Shown here piece by piece: positions 63,089 through 64,000 of a stretch of 64,000 nt of DNA (positions within the stretch are counted from its first letter, which is position 1; every line of letters begins with the position of its first letter). Below the pieces are notes generated by a model. That model ran no database searches, had not been told where the DNA came from, and was given only the letters and a program-made list of their open reading frames with translations. The translations under genes were made by a program, and so were the position numbers. Origin of the DNA: Lacinutrix jangbogonensis (GTDB taxonomy: Bacteria; Bacteroidota; Bacteroidia; Flavobacteriales; Flavobacteriaceae); the NCBI RefSeq assembly GCF_000797445.1, contig NZ_JSWF01000029.1, positions 1 to 64,000 on the forward strand, written 5' to 3'.

Positions 63089-63467
63089 TTCTATTTGGTC
63101 ATTGCGAAGCTAACTTTTTGACAGCTGTGATAATCTTATAAATTTAGTAATAATTATAACGTTACCATAAGGGTCGCGCTTTCGGCAGTCGCTCACGGTG
63201 AGGAGCTTCAACAAAGCCTCAATCCCTAACACACTTGTTTACTTACATAAGTATCTGCCTAAAAAGTATTCTCTATTTATTAAGAGATTTTTGTCTTCGC
63301 AATAATTTGGTTGCTTCACCAAAACACCACGCGCTTCCGTTAAGGGTAAAAAACCCAAAAGAATGTTTTAAAAACTGGTACACAAGTTAGATTGACTATA
63401 ATTATTTAGTGCTATTGATTTAAAAAAGCTCAAGCCAAATACTTGTAGAATTATAATTTACAAAAAT
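63089..63467. other. Intergenic region with degenerate interspersed repeats
   Basis: About 380 bp with no gene. The part at 63170-63230 (GGGTCGCGCTTTCGGCAGTC, GAGGAGCTTCAACAAAGCC) and that at 63332-63352 (CCACGCGCTTCCGTTAAGGG) are clearly richer in G+C than the surroundings. They resemble interspersed elements I recall from other flavobacterial genomes, as does GTCATTGCGAAGC near 63098. None encodes protein. Confidence 0.5.
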
Positions 63468-64000
63468 CTAATATAGTTTAAAGACCTGCTTAAAACTGTC
63501 TTTATAGGCACCTCCCAAAGGAATTTTTGATTCCTTAATTTCTATGCTAGAACCATCAAAGCGATCTATATAATTTTTATTAACCACGTAAGATCTGTGC
63601 ACTCTTATAAAAACGTTTTTAGCCAAGGGCTCTATGAATTCTACTAGAGACATTCTAAGTGTAAATTTTCTTTTTTTTGTAAAAACATCAATATGCTTTA
63701 AGTCAGACTTTATATACATAATGTCATCAATATCTATTTTTTCGTAACTATTATTCACCTTAAAGTAAACAATTTTGTGTTCTCCACTTTCAGCAATTGG
63801 TGACACTTCTCTATTCACATGCATTTGTGATGCGTTAAAGTTTTTAATAGCTAATTCAATAGCCGTATAAATATCGTGCTTTTGAAAAGGTTTAACCAAA
63901 TACCCAAATGGTTTTGTGTCTACAGCTTCCTTTACGGTTGCTTTATCACTATTCGCAGTTAAGAATAAAAAGGGTAAGCCATAATACTCTTGTATTTTTT
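63468..64000 (-). CDS. LytTR-family response regulator (partial, start beyond right edge)
   Basis: The 3' part of a two-component response regulator; the frame stays open to the right edge. The end of a receiver domain is visible: LPFLFLTANSD and PFGYLVKPF with the conserved Lys before Pro-Phe (about 63880-63990). A linker is followed by a LytTR DNA-binding domain (HKIVYFKVNNSYEKIDIDDI, YIKSDLKHIDVFTKKRKFTL, NVFIRVHRSYVVNKNYIDRF, IPLGGAYKDSFKQVF). The phospho-acceptor Asp lies outside the window. The partner sensor kinase, usually encoded next to it, is not in the window. Confidence 0.92.
   Translation of the reverse strand, partial: KIQEYYGLPFLFLTANSDKATVKEAVDTKPFGYLVKPFQKHDIYTAIELAIKNFNASQMHVNREVSPIAESGEHKIVYFKVNNSYEKIDIDDIMYIKSDLKHIDVFTKKRKFTLRMSLVEFIEPLAKNVFIRVHRSYVVNKNYIDRFDGSSIEIKESKIPLGGAYKDSFKQVFKLY

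Noticed and set aside
63089-63467. tRNA or rRNA fragment in the GC-richer patch
   Set aside because: No cloverleaf or rRNA-conserved words are visible.

Overview
The window is AT-rich, densely packed chromosomal DNA from a marine-type member of the Flavobacteriaceae (Bacteroidota). Several things support this: core genes with Bacteroidota features (a two-gene atpDC cluster with a very short epsilon subunit, DUF4270, hexameric GdhA, PorZ of the type IX secretion system), secreted proteins whose signal peptides end in 'AQ', TonB-dependent receptors with an N-terminal carboxypeptidase-like domain, no Shine-Dalgarno sequences, and promoters of the form TTTG-N19/20-TAnnTTTG. The genus cannot be fixed from the sequence alone. 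No tRNA, rRNA, CRISPR array, insertion sequence or prophage was seen.

Layout. 1-3602 (-) is the 3' part of a large calcium-binding/lectin surface-protein gene whose end is broken by a stop codon and several frameshifts at the window edge. 3865-8613 (-) is a panC-panD-flippase-esterase-like-radA operon. Divergent from it, 8809-13196 (+) carries a glycogen-synthase-like protein, a DUF4270 lipoprotein and glmS. 13392-17634 (+) is a TonB receptor plus SGNH-hydrolase lipoprotein pair. 17806-19687 (+) is atpD-atpC. 19756-24743 (-) holds a DUF5916 barrel, an NTF2-like protein, an AraC regulator, an orphan UmuD and an Xre/DUF2975 pair. 24896-28850 holds small membrane proteins and an NfeD/flotillin operon. 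28858-33692 has a MocR-type regulator lacking the PLP lysine, divergent from a TonB receptor, a cupin protein and a small barrel protein. 34086-43354 has two giant paralogous secreted proteins with type IX sorting domains flanking recX. 43400-48877 (-) is porZ-recO-heme-type TonB receptor. 48971-58136 is mostly housekeeping: gdhA, a Cys/Met-metabolism PLP enzyme, DinB, an ArsC-like protein, a DMT exporter, a thioesterase, yicC, gmk and nadD. 58350-64000 has a MopE-repeat/DUF1566 secreted protein, a BON-LysM protein, a lipoprotein, gpsA and the 3' part of a LytTR response regulator.

How the genes connect. PorZ is a subunit of the type IX attachment complex, and the two giant proteins at 34086 and 38138 end in type IX sorting domains, so machine and cargo are neighbours here. 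The rest of the surface-related content (TonB receptors, lipoproteins, DUF5916, lectin/TSP3 protein) fits an organism that binds and digests particulate material.

The most unusual observations are: the multiply disrupted gene end at 1-236; the MocR-family protein with Gln in place of the Schiff-base Lys and paired ACyGGACTA repeats in its divergent promoter; the perfect 17-bp inverted repeat containing two opposed -7 elements upstream of the 1738-residue protein; near-identical terminators bracketing the 1084-residue gene; the esterase-fold protein without its nucleophile serine; and the TonB receptor/SGNH lipoprotein pair without SusD. I did not find a clear new multi-gene system. The last pair and the MocR/TonB locus are the best candidates for undescribed function.
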